Source of the DNA: Paulownia fortunei
Taxonomy: Eukaryota > Streptophyta > Magnoliopsida > Lamiales > Paulowniaceae
Direction: 5' to 3'
DNA length: 64,000 bases
Assembly (NCBI GenBank): GCA_019321725.1
Contig: CM033123.1
Coordinates: forward strand, 14,682,925-14,746,924
Part shown: positions 62,721 to 64,000 of the stretch, piece after piece
How the letters are laid out: the number at the start of each line of letters is the position of its first letter
Position numbering within the stretch: the stretch's first letter is position 1
The notes under the pieces: generated by a model
What the model was told of the DNA's origin: nothing
Databases searched by the model: none
Seen by the model: only the letters and a program-made list of their open reading frames with translations
Translations under genes and position numbers: made by a program

Positions 62721-64000
62721 CGTTTTGACAACGAACATGACACTTAAAAATTGGGGAATTTTGGCCAATTTTGGAACTTTTTATGATATTTGGACTCAAT
62801 TCGTGATTTTTTATTAATTATATAACTAAATTGAAATTTTAAAATTGAAGAGGATATATTTTGCTATATCCCCTTAGTTACGGGACCACTTTTGCAATTT
62901 TGTCCCATCGGTAATGTTTTTAAAGAATGAAAAACACCATTCATCTTAGTTACATGATCAAAATTACAAGTTTCCCTGGATTTTCACCACACTATTTCTT
63001 CTTTCTAATTTATATTTAGCAATGGTATAATTAATTTATAGTAGGTCGTAAATACATAAGGTCTTTATCTCATTCCTCATTTATCTTCATTCTAATAATT
63101 TCTTATTCTCTCATCTCTTTCAAGCCTCCTCACATATACCATCTATTTTGATTTTTATATCATTATTTGAAAAAGATGAAATGGCAAGACAAATCCATCA
63201 ATTGAGCAACATCCGGTAATTCTACCCCTTGAGTATCCAAGAATCGAAGAATCAAGCTTAACTTGTCAACCATCTCGACCTCGAGTACAGATCCCTAGAT
63301 ATCTCTACACATGTTTTGCAACTCAATTCTCCCCTTGCATTGTTACTATACATAGTGGAGAGGTTGTTTCCCTTGAATTTGTTTTCTATACAGAATTTCT
63401 CTCACTTGAAAGTTATGGGTTATTCATCATACACGTTGGGTAGGCATATACGTCTAAATGTTAAATTCTAATATATCTGGAGATTGTTAAGAAATTGACG
63501 CGACAAAGGCATGGGTCTTGTATAATACTCGTCCAAGGAATTTCTAGCTATTTTTGATTTCTATAAAATATGAGAACCAATGGAGTTTTTAAGAAATTCT
63601 GAAAATGATCTTTTTTTTCAGAGTTTTTCAATACCTTTTAGACAAAAGTCATCTATTCACTCTCTATACATATATAAATGTGTGTGTGCGCGTGCGCCCG
63701 TGCTTGTTTCTGTATTTTAGTATCCCTCCCTCTCTTCTCGTTTGTGTGTTTATGTGTGCAATGGAGGATTAGTTTAGGTATACCTTGTTTTTTGACATAT
63801 TTAGAGGTAATTATTTCTTCTCTATAATGAAAGAACAACGTTTTTACTTCTGATTATTTTGTTTGTATGTGCACAATTTTTTTTTCTAATACTTGGATTG
63901 TGAATTTGATTATTTGTATTTGGAAAGAGCTCTTATGAAAATGGTGCCTTTTCAGATAAGGATGCATTTGTTTGATGGAAAATCCCCACTTTTAGTTTTG
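62721..64000. other. AT-rich end of the window
   Basis: Apart from the relic at 63190-63300 and a short tg/cg-rich run at 63676-63705, nothing is recognised. A gene could begin beyond the window, but I see no exon. Confidence 0.4.
63190..63300 (-). pseudogene. Unidentified exon relic (shared with 44978-45085)
   Basis: The minus strand after a tatctag acceptor reads LEVEMVDKLSLILRFLDT then QGVELPDVAQLMDL with no stop. This copy is the more open of the two. Family unknown. It is an isolated exon with no partner exons found nearby. Confidence 0.35.

Noticed and set aside
1..64000. CRISPR arrays, operons, tRNA or rRNA genes
   Set aside because: The tandem arrays found have no spacer pattern, the host is a plant, and I saw no tRNA cloverleaf or rRNA sequence.

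Overview
The window looks like nuclear DNA of a flowering plant, probably a eudicot. It is very AT-rich, it carries GT-AG introns, and its one clear host gene is the plant G-patch/SURP protein TOUGH. Gene density is low. In 64 kb I can support one large conserved gene, one smaller and probably damaged MATH-domain gene, and a transposase inside a nearly complete hAT transposon. Most of the rest is LTR-retrotransposon debris, decayed gene fragments and local duplications.

Layout. 1-14 kb is a mosaic of segments present twice (about 0.06-1.3 with 7.4-8.7 kb; 2.6-5.3 with 12.2-13.8 kb). These carry relics of an HD-Zip class IV-like homeobox gene, including an inverted pair around 4.37 kb, plus an unidentified terminal exon seen twice. 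A rearranged LTR with inverted ends sits at 9.15-10.39 kb. From 13.84 to 18.09 kb there is a 5'-truncated Ty3/gypsy-like element with a tRNA-Asp-type primer site and a complete 3' LTR but no visible polymerase. Two more isolated LTRs lie at 19.2-20.8 kb (minus) and 21.5-22.8 kb (plus).

23.78-39.73 kb holds the TOUGH (TGH) gene on the plus strand, in 16 coding exons that I could join by phase. Exon 10 is one base out of phase with its neighbours. The introns carry a likely Copia-type LTR, a MITE-like element and a 164-bp tandem duplication. Immediately downstream, 40.88-44.23 kb is an hAT element with 8-bp target duplications (TATATACC), terminal inverted repeats and a BED-finger transposase on the minus strand that is open except for one frameshift.

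47.17-49.66 kb has an exact three-copy 82-bp tandem array followed by a MATH (TRAF-like) gene whose first domain is cut short. 49.7-55.0 kb shows only AT-rich DNA and simple repeats. 55.0-62.7 kb holds three copies of one non-coding module. The first is split by a solo LTR with its 5-bp target duplication, and the second is joined to a minus-strand gypsy fragment (gag, primer site, LTR). The last 1.3 kb shows only a short exon relic shared with 45.0 kb.

The genes here do not form a pathway. TGH works in RNA processing, the MATH gene family in protein-protein contacts, and the rest are mobile elements or their remains. I found no new system. The observations most worth checking are the TGH exon 10 phase break, the nearly intact hAT element, the inverted homeobox-gene relic and the LTR with inverted ends.
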